Shown here: one piece after another, positions 6,245 through 11,937 of the stretch
Layout: every line of letters begins with the position of its first letter
How positions within the stretch are numbered: the first letter of the stretch is position 1
Assembly (NCBI GenBank): GCA_026770615.1
Contig: MU631660.1
Location: forward strand, 6,559 to 18,495
Direction: 5' to 3'
DNA length: 11,937 nucleotides
Origin: Pavlovales sp. CCMP2436
Lineage: Eukaryota > Haptophyta > Pavlovophyceae > Pavlovales
The notes under the pieces: model-generated
Databases searched by the model: none
Seen by the model: the letters and a program-made list of their open reading frames with translations, nothing else
Told to the model about the DNA's origin: nothing
Position numbers and translations under genes: made by a program

Positions 6245-6979
6245 TTAGTCAAGAACGGCCCTGCTGAACGAGCGGTATAGGTAGCCCCTGAGCTCGCCGT
6301 ACTTGACGAGCTTGAAGCCCTTGCTCGACGCCCACTGTTGCAGCGCGGCTCGTGCATGCTCGAACGACTCCCACGGACCCAACGGCAGGTCGTCGAGGCG
6401 GTCGACCAATTTGCGGAACAGCGCGTCGACCACCTCGAATGAGCGGCGCACATCCGCGGGCGCCTCATCTAGGGCAGAAGCCGGGCCAGCAGTCGGAGCC
6501 GGCGTCGTGCGCTGCGGAGCCAGCTCGAGCGACGAACGGCGCGGCGACGGCACGGGCGATAGTCCTCCGCCCGGCGAGCGGGGGCGCAGCGTGTCAAGGC
6601 GCGGCGAGCTGTGCGGAGCTGGCTCGAGCGACGAGCGGCTCGGCGACGGCACGGACAGTCCTCCGCCCGGCGAGCGGGGGCGCAGCGTGTCGAGGCGTGG
6701 CGAGTTGTGCGGCGACGGAGCAAGCGTCGAGCGGAGCGGCGACGCCGCCGGCGAGTTGAGCGGCGGCCAAGCGAGCGACGAGTGGAGCGGCGACGCCGCC
6801 GGCGAGTTCAGCGGCGGCCGAGCGAGCGACGAGCGGAGCGGCGACGCTGCCGGCGAGGTCATGCGCGACAGCGCCGGGCGGTGCGGCGAGGGGAGCGCCT
6901 CGGTGGGCGGCTGCGATGAGGGTGCGCCGCGCGCAACCGCCGCCGGCCCGCTCCTGCCGAGGCCCAAGAACGCGAACAT
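6245..6979 (-). CDS. Ser/Pro-rich repeat protein with FAR1-like C-terminal segment
   Basis: From the ATG at 6977-6979 this is a 244-residue protein; the frame stays open further upstream, but without an ATG. Third codon positions are strongly GC. Residues ~1-25 begin MFAFLGLGRSGP. Residues ~40-155 are a Ser/Pro-rich, probably disordered region built of two in-frame repeat families (units SPAASPLRSSLA and SPRLDTLRPRSPGGGLS). The last ~70 residues are ordered: VRRSFEVVDALFRKLVDRL, then PWESFEHARAALQQWASSKG and FKLVKYGELRGYLY. The W-x-S-F..A..A-x2-x-WA..GF-x-LVK pattern resembles the start of FAR1-type DNA-binding domains of Mutator-like transposases and relatives. The domain stops at TAA before the Cys/His metal ligands, so a DNA-binding role is doubtful. 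It may be a truncated transposase N-terminus or a co-opted fragment. The gene-level call is fairly sure; the family is inference. Confidence 0.6.
   Translation of the reverse strand: MFAFLGLGRSGPAAVARGAPSSQPPTEALPSPHRPALSRMTSPAASPLRSSLARPPLNSPAASPLHSSLAWPPLNSPAASPLRSTLAPSPHNSPRLDTLRPRSPGGGLSVPSPSRSSLEPAPHSSPRLDTLRPRSPGGGLSPVPSPRRSSLELAPQRTTPAPTAGPASALDEAPADVRRSFEVVDALFRKLVDRLDDLPLGPWESFEHARAALQQWASSKGFKLVKYGELRGYLYRSFSRAVLD
6524..6718 (-). repeat. In-frame tandem repeat, 99 and 96 bp
   Basis: Two units starting CTCGAGCGACGA (plus strand) at 6524 and 6623 are nearly the same; the second lacks three bases. Both lengths are multiples of three, and each encodes a Ser/Pro/Arg-rich ~32-residue unit in the minus-strand protein. 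Confidence 0.85.
6722..6861 (-). repeat. In-frame tandem repeat, ~51 bp x 3
   Basis: Units begin at about 6722, 6770 and 6821 (plus strand, AGCGAGCGACGAG type), with spacing 48 and 51 bases. The frame is kept and yields three SPAASPL-type units in the minus-strand protein. Confidence 0.85.
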
Positions 6980-7074
6980 CGCGTTGCGCTTGCTCTGCGA
7001 GTCGCTAGCTGCCAAGTGCGAGGCCTGCGAAGGGCTCCGAGTAACAAGCTGCACGGTGACGGTCTCCGAATGGC

Positions 7075-7130
7075 AATTAGACCGTCTCGGGCTCGCTATT
7101 CCGAGACTGTCTCGGAATTAGACCGTTTCG
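7075..7130. repeat. Direct and inverted repeat cluster upstream of the FAR1-like gene
   Basis: AATTAGACCGTCTCG (7075-7089) and AATTAGACCGTTTCG (7116-7130) are direct repeats 41 bases apart, with one mismatch. Between them ATTCCGAGAC/GTCTCGGAAT (7098-7107 and 7109-7118) form a 10-bp palindrome around one base. The cluster lies about 100 bases 5' of the ATG of the minus-strand gene, so a regulatory site or a remnant of mobile-element termini is possible. Confidence 0.7.
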
Positions 7131-7134
7131 CACA

Positions 7135-7416
7135 TTATGGGAGCCGGGGTCCACCGCCGGTGAAAAACCGACTCGAGTGTGAAACACCTACTGTGACACG
7201 GACCCGTGCCCAATCGCCCTGCCTCGTCTCCCATGCTCCTCTTTTACGCGTGCCTGTGGACACAGGCGTTCGGCTTAGCAATAGCAGACCTGCTCGCGCT
7301 ATGTACTCCCACCCCAGCGGCAGCTGCTCGTGCTTGCCGTGCTCGCACCGGCCAAACTCGCACGCGCGGCCTTCGCGCTCATGCGCCCGCCGATCGCCCT
7401 CGTCGCGGGTGCCCAT
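7135..7416 (-). CDS. Hypothetical Arg/Gly-rich protein or exon with Cys/His cluster
   Basis: From an ATG at 7414-7416 the minus strand gives 93 residues to a TAA at 7135-7137. It begins MGTRDEGDRRAHEREGRA; then come CEFGRCEHGKH, a tight C-x4-C-x-H-x2-H cluster, and PLGWEYIARAGLLLL. The first half has nearly all G/C third positions; the second half less so. It is not a family I know. The short Cys/His cluster could bind metal but matches no named finger. It lies 5' of the FAR1-like gene on the same strand, so it might be an exon of the same transcript. The overlapping plus-strand frame from 7233, which starts with a hydrophobic MLLFYACLWTQAFGLAIAD, is the main alternative. I prefer the minus strand because of codon use. 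Confidence 0.38.
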   Translation of the reverse strand: MGTRDEGDRRAHEREGRACEFGRCEHGKHEQLPLGWEYIARAGLLLLSRTPVSTGTRKRGAWETRQGDWARVRVTVGVSHSSRFFTGGGPRLP

Positions 7417-7450
7417 CTTCTTTAAATGAGCGCCCACCCATCTTTATCAA

Positions 7451-7717
7451 CTAAATGCCCGTGCATGCTATCCAAAGCATCCTGGCGCAATCTGACGAGA
7501 CTACCGGACGTGAAACCCAATAATACCCATCTTCTTCATGAAAACCTGAACGAAATCGCCTGCTCAAAGCTCTGTCGGCGCTCTGGTGGTACCACCACAA
7601 GGTGACTCTAAAGTTCGTCAAATGTGTGACGCTCGGACGCTGACACCCGAGGCCTCCCGGACGCATAGACTGCGCCCCAGGCGGCGTAGAAGGGGCATCA
7701 TATTCATAAAATAACAT
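7451..7717 (-). CDS. Hypothetical 88-residue open frame
   Basis: ATG at 7715-7717, TAG at 7451-7453. The product is unrecognised. It includes FRVTLWWYHQSADRALSRRF and EEDGYYWVSRPVV, which look like ordinary globular sequence. Third positions are only moderately GC, and the start is AT-rich. It sits between two other minus-strand coding-like blocks, the main reason to list it. It could be an exon of a longer minus-strand gene or chance. Confidence 0.28.
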   Translation of the reverse strand: MLFYEYDAPSTPPGAQSMRPGGLGCQRPSVTHLTNFRVTLWWYHQSADRALSRRFRSGFHEEDGYYWVSRPVVSSDCARMLWIACTGI

Positions 7718-7787
7718 AACTAACTAACCAATGAAATATACCAAATATCAAATATACGGCGCCCACATACTCTAGTTCCATCGTACG

Positions 7788-8195
7788 TCAGTACTGCGTG
7801 CAGAACGCCCCCGCGACATCCGCGCAATGCTTGATCAGATGTGGCTTGATCCGATGGATGATCAGATAGTACCTCTTGAAGCCAGTGCGCGTCAGCATGT
7901 CTCCCTTATTCTTAATTCGCCAAGCGGCCCGCTCCGAGGCGACCTCGGACTCTATCTCCTCGAGCCGGCGCGTATGAAGCAGCCGCGTGTCTCCGCGCTC
8001 CGCCGCCCAGCCCTTAGCTATTGAGCCGTTCGTTGTTGGCTCCCCGGTGGTTTTTCTAGTCTTGCCTTCGGCCCAGTTGTTGCCGTCTGTCGGCCACGCC
8101 AACCCTCTTCCATGCCCGTGTCTTTTTTCGGTCTTTCCTTTTTTGCGCAGTCTCTCTTTCGCCGCCGATCGCCGCTCTAGTCGATTAATTTAATG
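7788..8195 (-). CDS. Hypothetical Lys/Arg-rich coding-like block, 5' end unclear
   Basis: The minus-strand frame is open from about 8195 to a TGA at 7788-7790. The best part is the 3' half: RRLEEIESEVASERAAWRIK then GDMLTRTGFKRYYLIIHRIK and PHLIKHCADVAGAF, with good codon use and a helical, basic character. The 5' half is Lys-rich and arises from a pyrimidine-rich plus strand, so it may be noncoding. The only in-frame ATG is at the GDMLTR position, so a full gene would need an upstream exon or a non-ATG start. Family not recognised. It lies on the same strand as the three blocks down to 6245. Confidence 0.38.
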
Positions 8196-8216
8196 ATTGG
8201 TTCAGTATTTTTTTAA

Positions 8217-8454
8217 ATGATTAATATTATTGAGTTTATTCTTACTTTTTATTTTTTCATGCAGACGCCCGCCAGAATAAGTCGTATGATTATAATACAA
8301 ACAATAATAACAACAATAATAATAATTATCATACACGATTATTATTTGTGTTATTATTGGAGAGCGCACCTCTTTGTGCTTGCATGTCTGCCGAGTGATG
8401 GTCGCGGTGCTGAAATATAGCAGATGGGGCGCGCCGCGGAGCCCCGAAGGGAGG
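8217..8454. other. AT-rich spacer with AAT microsatellite
   Basis: Very AT-rich up to about 8360. An imperfect AAT/AAC microsatellite at 8299-8329 can fold back on the ATTATT-rich stretch at 8338-8357. The last ~90 bases become GC-rich and run into the tandem repeat. No gene. Confidence 0.5.
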
Positions 8455-8760
8455 AGGTGGTAGCTTAAGCGTCCGCACGCAAAGTTTTCTAAGTATTGGA
8501 TTTAAATAAATGCCACATATTCATTCATGACAGGGTCCGCTGAATAGGTATCAATCGCTTCAAAGAAGAAGTTGGGGGAGGTGGTACCTTAAGAGTCCGC
8601 ACACAAAACCAACTAAGACTTGCATTTCATTGGATGCCACATATTCATACAATCAGGGTCAGCTGGATAGGACATGTTGTATCAGGCGCTTAGCAAATAA
8701 AATGGCAGAGGTGGTAGCTCAAGAGTATGCACGCAACGCCGACAAAAATTGTATTTCTCG
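8455..8760 (+). repeat. Tandem repeat, 124-130-bp unit, ~2.4 copies
   Basis: Units start with AGGTGGTA(G/C)CT(T/C)AAG at 8455, 8579 and 8709, followed by GTCCGCACGCAA-type sequence. In the first two units ATGCCACATATTCAT and CAGGGTC(C/A)GCTG(A/G)ATAGG follow at matching offsets. The third unit is truncated or diverged after about 50 bases. It is AT-rich, without coding potential. Confidence 0.85.
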
Positions 8761-8885
8761 TCTTTAATTATTTTATTATTTATTTGTGTGTATTGAGACT
8801 ATGGCTTATTTAATCATACACGCAGAGTCAGCAACATGGGGCATGAAATGATATATATCCACATCGATAATATTTACCGTATATA

Positions 8886-8886
<1 letters not shown>

Positions 8887-8962
<76 letters not shown>

Positions 8963-8963
8963 T
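8887..8963. repeat. (TA)n microsatellite
   Basis: About 77 bases of alternating TA with two TG interruptions (near 8924 and 8944). Such tracts extrude cruciforms readily and their length is unstable; the exact length in an assembly should be treated with caution. Confidence 0.97.
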
Positions 8964-9169
8964 CAACAATACTATACAAATAATGCGTTCACTGCTCTAG
9001 AAAAAGGTCCAAACCTCATGCCCTCCGTCACGAGTATGATATAGCGAAGCCGACTAAGGCACGCACCAGGCGATGGGCGACGCAGCGCTCAGACCAGCAC
9101 AACATTCAGATCAGTCAGACACCAGCTTGAATCCCTATCAGTAATACATTAATTTATTCAGATTGAGAC

Positions 9170-9433
9170 ATGTATTTACGCTGTTGGAGCCATGACTCTG
9201 TTCTTGGTGAAAACCTCGCCGGCGAGGTTTTCACCAAGCCGATGAGTACTGTAAACTATAAACTGGTTTTTAACCAAATACGGTTTTTACATAATTTCAA
9301 TTTCGGTAACAACCGAGACTGGCTCCAGCAGATAGGTCGCAACTACGGAGGCACTTACACTGACCCATGCACACATTATGAAAAAATATGGGTTGAAATA
9401 AAATGTAACATACCTAATCCCCACCGTACCTGA
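9170..9433 (+). CDS. Doubtful 87-residue open frame over a palindrome
   Basis: ATG at 9170, TGA at 9431-9433. The sequence is Asn/Tyr-rich (VNYKLVFNQIRFLHNFNFG) in AT-rich DNA, and I do not recognise it. Its codon use differs from the GC-rich coding blocks elsewhere in the window. It covers a perfect 36-bp palindrome, which would be unusual inside a gene. It could be an exon of a gene with different composition, but chance is more likely. Confidence 0.2.
   Translation: MYLRCWSHDSVLGENLAGEVFTKPMSTVNYKLVFNQIRFLHNFNFGNNRDWLQQIGRNYGGTYTDPCTHYEKIWVEIKCNIPNPHRT
9203..9238. repeat. Perfect 36-bp palindrome
   Basis: CTTGGTGAAAACCTCGCC is followed directly by its exact inverse complement, with no spacer; the axis lies between 9220 and 9221 in GCC|GGC. 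The surrounding DNA is AT-rich and not palindromic. Confidence 0.95.
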
Positions 9434-10085
9434 GAAGGTCTAACCGTTTTTTTTTTTTTCGTGGGAACGCTGGCTGACGATTCGTCCAATACATAGGAGT
9501 CGGACTCTTTGGTGTGTCCAATACAGGAGTCGCGGGCAATGATAAACCGTCACGTGAAGAAACTGAGCCTGGGTTTTGTGCCCTTTAATAGTAATTTCAG
9601 CAAAATGTAACCATTGCTTGCATGTAATTTGCTAAGAAACTGAACCTCAGCCCAACATTCGCCCTTCTTATTGCCCACAACCCCCTGTACATATAGAGTC
9701 GGACACATTGGTTTGATACTATGTATTTAGAGGAGGTACATACCTCTTTCGGGCACCCTTATGTGAAGTCGGTTTGGCCCCGCACCTCCCTTCCCAGCGT
9801 TTGGTTGAGCGCCGGGGAGGCGATTGAGACTTCGGACTGAAAAGATCGTTGTCTCTAGGAGAGCTGTCATAAGACACGTCATTCTAATAGTATACCTAAA
9901 TTCTGAGTAGGTCTTTAGGTTTTTGTTTGTTTTGTTGCTTTTTTGTTGCATGGTGTCATACCGAATCCCCTCTATTTTGAGTAGATGCCGAACGGCAGTT
10001 TTCGAGTCTCGATCTTTTATGCGAGTAGTGTTGGACAGATACACCACCTGCTGTTATTCAGAAATATTGTTTAAAATCGTTAAAC
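9434..10085. other. Spacer with poly-T and diverged short repeats
   Basis: No gene is supported. A run of T lies at about 9447-9459. GTCCAATACA(TA)GGAGTCG occurs at about 9484 and 9517. A GAGTCGGACxCxTTGGT motif occurs near 9497 and 9697. AAGAAACTGA(G/A)CCT occurs near 9556 and 9633. These suggest old, overlapping duplications across 9480-9720. A small stem, GAGGT-ACAT-ACCTC, is at 9734-9747. Confidence 0.5.
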
Positions 10086-10116
10086 AGTGCGCGTGCGCGT
10101 GCGAGCGCGCGCGCGC
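10086..10116. repeat. Alternating GC/GT purine-pyrimidine tract
   Basis: About 30 bases of GCGCGTGCGCGTGCG-type alternation with a single break (GAG). Alternating GC/GT is the classic Z-DNA-prone pattern. It marks the start of the G-rich kilobase. Confidence 0.85.
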
Positions 10117-10138
10117 AGGGCGGGCGGCGGTGGCGGCG

Positions 10139-11030
10139 GTGGAAGGGGGGGGGGTGTCCTTCATGTAAGTAGTGTATGAAGAGTAAAAAAAATGAAAGAA
10201 ATGGCAACCCACTGTCGTTTGCTTCGTTTTCACTTGTATTAGTTATTGCAAAGTGGGTAAAGGGGGGGGGAGGGGGGTCAGTTGAAAGGCGAGTTGCACA
10301 GATTATATACCACCTGTAACTACGAGTAATTGGCTAGCGCTTAGCTATTCGTAACCATCCATTCTAATAGGCTAGCAATAGGGTGGTAGGGGGGGGGGGT
10401 TGGGTGAGGGGCCACGGCAATAAACGAAGGCAATGCACATGGTAAACTGGCCAATTTTTTGCCAAGTAAACATTTTCATTGTGTGTGTCAAGTCTCTCTC
10501 ATTATTTCATTTTTTTAGATTTATATTTTTTTGCGGAGTTGTGGTTTTGACAATGGTATGGGGGGGGACGGGGGACGGGGACGGGGGGGACGGGGGGGGG
10601 TGTGTGATATTTGCGATTTACCTTAGCGCGTGCTACTGCCGACACTCCCCGGACCCCCCAGTCTCCGAACTCGGATGAGAGAGGGAGGGCTGCGGCGAGA
10701 GGGGGCGTTCCATCCTCTGCGGGTGTGTGCGTAGGGGGGGGGGCAGTAAAGTACAGCGAGGGGAGGCTCTCCATCCCATGCACGTTTGTGTGAGTGTAGA
10801 TGTGCGTGCGTGTGAAAGGGGGCAGGGGGGGGGGATTGCATTGATTGAGATAAAGTGAAATGTATAGCAGAATGCAATGCCTCCTCTGTGTGTGTGGGGG
10901 GGGTGTGTAGGTGGGGGGGGGGGCAGTAAAATCCAGTGAAATGTAAAAATGAATTTAAACGCCTCCCCGTCCCCTTTGTGTGCGGCTGGGTTCAGAGGGG
11001 ACACTCAAGGCGGGTTCAGGGGGGGGACCG
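10139..11030 (+). repeat. Array of long G tracts on the plus strand
   Basis: Runs of 8-11 G occur at 10145-10154, 10262-10270, 10389-10399, 10560-10567, 10734-10743, 10825-10834, 10896-10903 and 10913-10923. A cluster of several runs at 10560-10600 (GGGGGGGACGGGGGACGGGG type) meets the four-tract rule for a G-quadruplex. No comparable C run appears on the plus strand here. In between the DNA is ordinary, with GT-rich pieces. The minus strand has Pro-rich open frames here that are only the complement of the G runs. Confidence 0.9.
10734..10990 (+). repeat. Diverged ~90/180-bp repeat anchored on G tracts
   Basis: G10 followed by CAGTAAAGTACAGCGAG at 10734 resembles G11 followed by CAGTAAAATCCAGTGAAATG at 10913, 179 bases on. 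A middle unit at 10825 keeps the AAAGTGAAATGTA part. Each unit then has a CCTCC-type element and a GTGTGTG stretch. The copies are old and imperfect. Confidence 0.55.
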
Positions 11031-11305
11031 CGCAGGGCAGGTCCAGAGGGGACGCGAAGGCCAGGTTCAGAGAGGGCGGGATTAACGGTTTTGGAGACGC
11101 GCAGGCCGGGTTCGAGCTAGATGCCCGTGTGCCTTCAAGATGCAACTCGATAAATTCCATAAAGATCTCGCACACAACAACAAAGAAGCGAAAAAAAGAA
11201 GAGCAAATAGCGAAAAAGAGAATAAGTACCGCTCCTCTAATTTCACAAAAAATAATTAAAATTAGTTCATCATTTGAGGCGCGCGACGGCTCCCCGCCCC
11301 CCTAA
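10949..11305 (+). CDS. Possible Gly/Arg repeat protein
   Basis: From ATG 10949 the frame is open for 118 codons to a TAA at 11303-11305. Residues 14-54 come from a minisatellite and read as imperfect repeats of GFRGD(T/A)Q with variants (GGFRGGTAQ, GRSRGDAKA, NGFGDAQAGFE). The rest is a Lys-rich tail from A-rich DNA (TTKKRKKEEQIAKKR) that looks like chance. The repeats resemble RG/GFR-type low-complexity sequence, but I know no family. No promoter or splice site supports it. It is listed mainly because every repeat unit length is a multiple of three. Confidence 0.25.
   Translation: MNLNASPSPLCAAGFRGDTQGGFRGGTAQGRSRGDAKARFREGGINGFGDAQAGFELDARVPSRCNSINSIKISHTTTKKRKKEEQIAKKRISTAPLISQKIIKISSSFEARDGSPPP
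10991..11110 (+). repeat. Minisatellite with 24/27/24/45-base units
   Basis: Units beginning TTCAG or TCCAG and ending in a G-rich GGCVGG motif start at 10991, 11015, 11042 and 11066, and a fifth start (TTCGAG) lies at 11111. Core consensus is roughly TTCAGAGGGGACGCGCAGGC. Confidence 0.75.
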
Positions 11306-11308
11306 AGG

Positions 11309-11569
11309 TCAGTAGACCGGTGGAGGGCTATAGGGGCCGTCGTGCGCCTCATAGTCGAGCCGTGAGCCCTTCTCATCTGAAGACCCGCCTGATCGCACCC
11401 CGTCCCAGGCGAACGAGGGCGCGACGGCCGCACCTGCGCGCCTCAGAAGCGACACGGCGCGCTCGGGAAGCACCCCCTGCAAGCTCCAGGGCCACCAACA
11501 ACCAAGCGGCCCCACCTCCGGGTGCGGTGCGGCTGAGATCCGAGTCCCCGCGGCGTAGACGGCCGGGTT
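11309..11569 (-). CDS. Likely terminal exon of an unrecognised minus-strand gene
   Basis: The frame is open from about 11587 to a TGA at 11309-11311, with GC-rich third positions. It reads ENPAVYAAGTRISAAPHPEV, GCWWPWSLQGVLPERAVSLL, SFAWDGVRSGGSSDEKGSR and finally DYEAHDGPYSPPPVY. The acidic/Tyr/Pro tail looks like a natural C-terminus. There is no ATG, and an acceptor-like CTTTTGAG lies at 11577-11570, so I take it as a last exon starting at 11569. Joined in phase 0, it would continue from the possible exon at 11876-11937. Function unknown. The plus-strand frame over the same bases is Arg-rich and less protein-like. Confidence 0.42.
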   Translation of the reverse strand, partial: NPAVYAAGTRISAAPHPEVGPLGCWWPWSLQGVLPERAVSLLRRAGAAVAPSFAWDGVRSGGSSDEKGSRLDYEAHDGPYSPPPVY

Positions 11570-11711
11570 CTCAAAAGTTTAAAATTCACCATGTTTTTGT
11601 ATGTCTTTCATGATTTATTTACTCGAGCACTCAATTTTTTTTTCTGGTTGGGCGCTTGTCAACGAGCCAAATGTGCCCCAGGTCCCAAGCGACTGGGCCC
11701 TAACTTTTCAT

Positions 11712-11727
11712 CCGGCGGAGACGCCGG
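11712..11727. repeat. Small stem CCGGCG-GAGA-CGCCGG
   Basis: A six-base perfect stem closes a GAGA tetraloop (GNRA type), in an otherwise unremarkable spacer at 11588-11875. It is too short to suggest a specific RNA. Confidence 0.6.
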
Positions 11728-11783
11728 GAAGGCTTCCAGACGTAGTGCGCACCAAACGAGACTAACATTATGGCGCGGGGAGT

Positions 11784-11817
11784 ATATTTTAACAATGCGA
11801 CTGCATTGTTAAAATAT
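11784..11817. repeat. Perfect 15-bp stem-loop, AT-rich
   Basis: ATATTTTAACAATGC and its exact inverse GCATTGTTAAAATAT flank a 4-nt loop GACT. It falls inside the proposed 306-nt intron between 11875 and 11570 on the minus strand. It has no T-run or other terminator signature beyond the AT-rich arms. Confidence 0.93.
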
Positions 11818-11875
11818 TTCAAGTAATTAAACATGAAAGCATTAAACTATTCACGAAACTAAAAAGAGCGCGTAC

Positions 11876-11937
11876 CTCCCCTTTGGATGAGCGCAGCGGA
11901 AGCAGAGGGCATCCAAAATTGTGTCGGCAACACAGCG
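11876..11937 (-). CDS. Possible exon running off the window, ends at a splice donor
   Basis: On the minus strand, 62 bases from the window edge end at GGGGAG|GTACGC. All three frames are open, so the frame is not decided by the sequence. The frame in phase with the exon at 11569 reads HNFGCPLLPLRSSKGE at its end; another reads CVADTILDALCFRCAHPKG, with two Cys in a C-x2-C. Too short to judge. Confidence 0.22.

Noticed and set aside
6303..7121. A 272-codon plus-strand frame
   Set aside because: It mirrors the minus-strand Ser/Pro-repeat protein. The minus strand has the better codon bias and a plausible ordered C-terminal segment.
10502..11004. Pro-rich open frames of 84-123 codons on the minus strand
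   Set aside because: They are complements of the G runs (CCC codons) and the GT-rich pieces, with no ordinary protein sequence between.

Overview
This window looks like nuclear DNA from a eukaryote, though I cannot name the lineage. The evidence is low gene density, microsatellites of several types (GGC, GT, AAT and a long TA tract), many poly-G runs, two copies of a non-autonomous inverted-repeat transposon, and at least one GT..AG intron candidate. Gene-like stretches have very GC-rich third codon positions, while the spacers are AT-rich or compositionally skewed. A FAR1-like DNA-binding segment on the minus strand would fit a lineage rich in Mutator-like (MULE) elements, such as red algae, early-diverging fungi or other protists. 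That is only a hint. I see no rRNA, tRNA, CRISPR array or bacterial operon structure.

Layout. 1-167: GGC triplet repeat encoding an Ala-rich tract. 419-1115 (+): a gene remnant with convincing codon use, two frame breaks and one in-frame stop, ending in a probable zinc ribbon. 1130-1385: a GC-rich minisatellite. 1596-2035 and 3939-4376: two copies of a ~430-bp MITE-like element with 17-bp terminal inverted repeats and a strong internal hairpin. 2107-3015 (-): a probable gene or gene remnant with a plausible 113-nt intron and a 48-bp in-frame duplication. 3305-3576 and 5981-6203 (+): two diverged copies of one gene-like segment. 4870-5260: a G/T-rich stretch with a 39-bp periodicity. 5346-6180 (+): a degenerate coding region. 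6245-8195 (-): four same-strand coding-like blocks; the best is a 244-residue protein with a Ser/Pro-rich repeat region and a FAR1-like C-terminus. 8200-10080: AT-rich, with a 124-130-bp tandem repeat, a (TA)n tract, a perfect 36-bp palindrome and diverged short repeats. 10086-11110: a kilobase with long G tracts almost all on the plus strand, then a minisatellite whose units are all multiples of three bases. 11309-11937 (-): the likely last exon of a gene, with a possible upstream exon running off the window.

Overall the window reads as a repeat-rich region with decayed or fragmented genes. No set of genes here clearly works together as a pathway. The most informative elements are the paired MITEs with asymmetrically duplicated hairpin arms, the paired gene-like segments, the intron-bearing minus-strand gene and the FAR1-like protein. 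All similarities and codon-use statements come from reading by eye; no alignment or database search was run.
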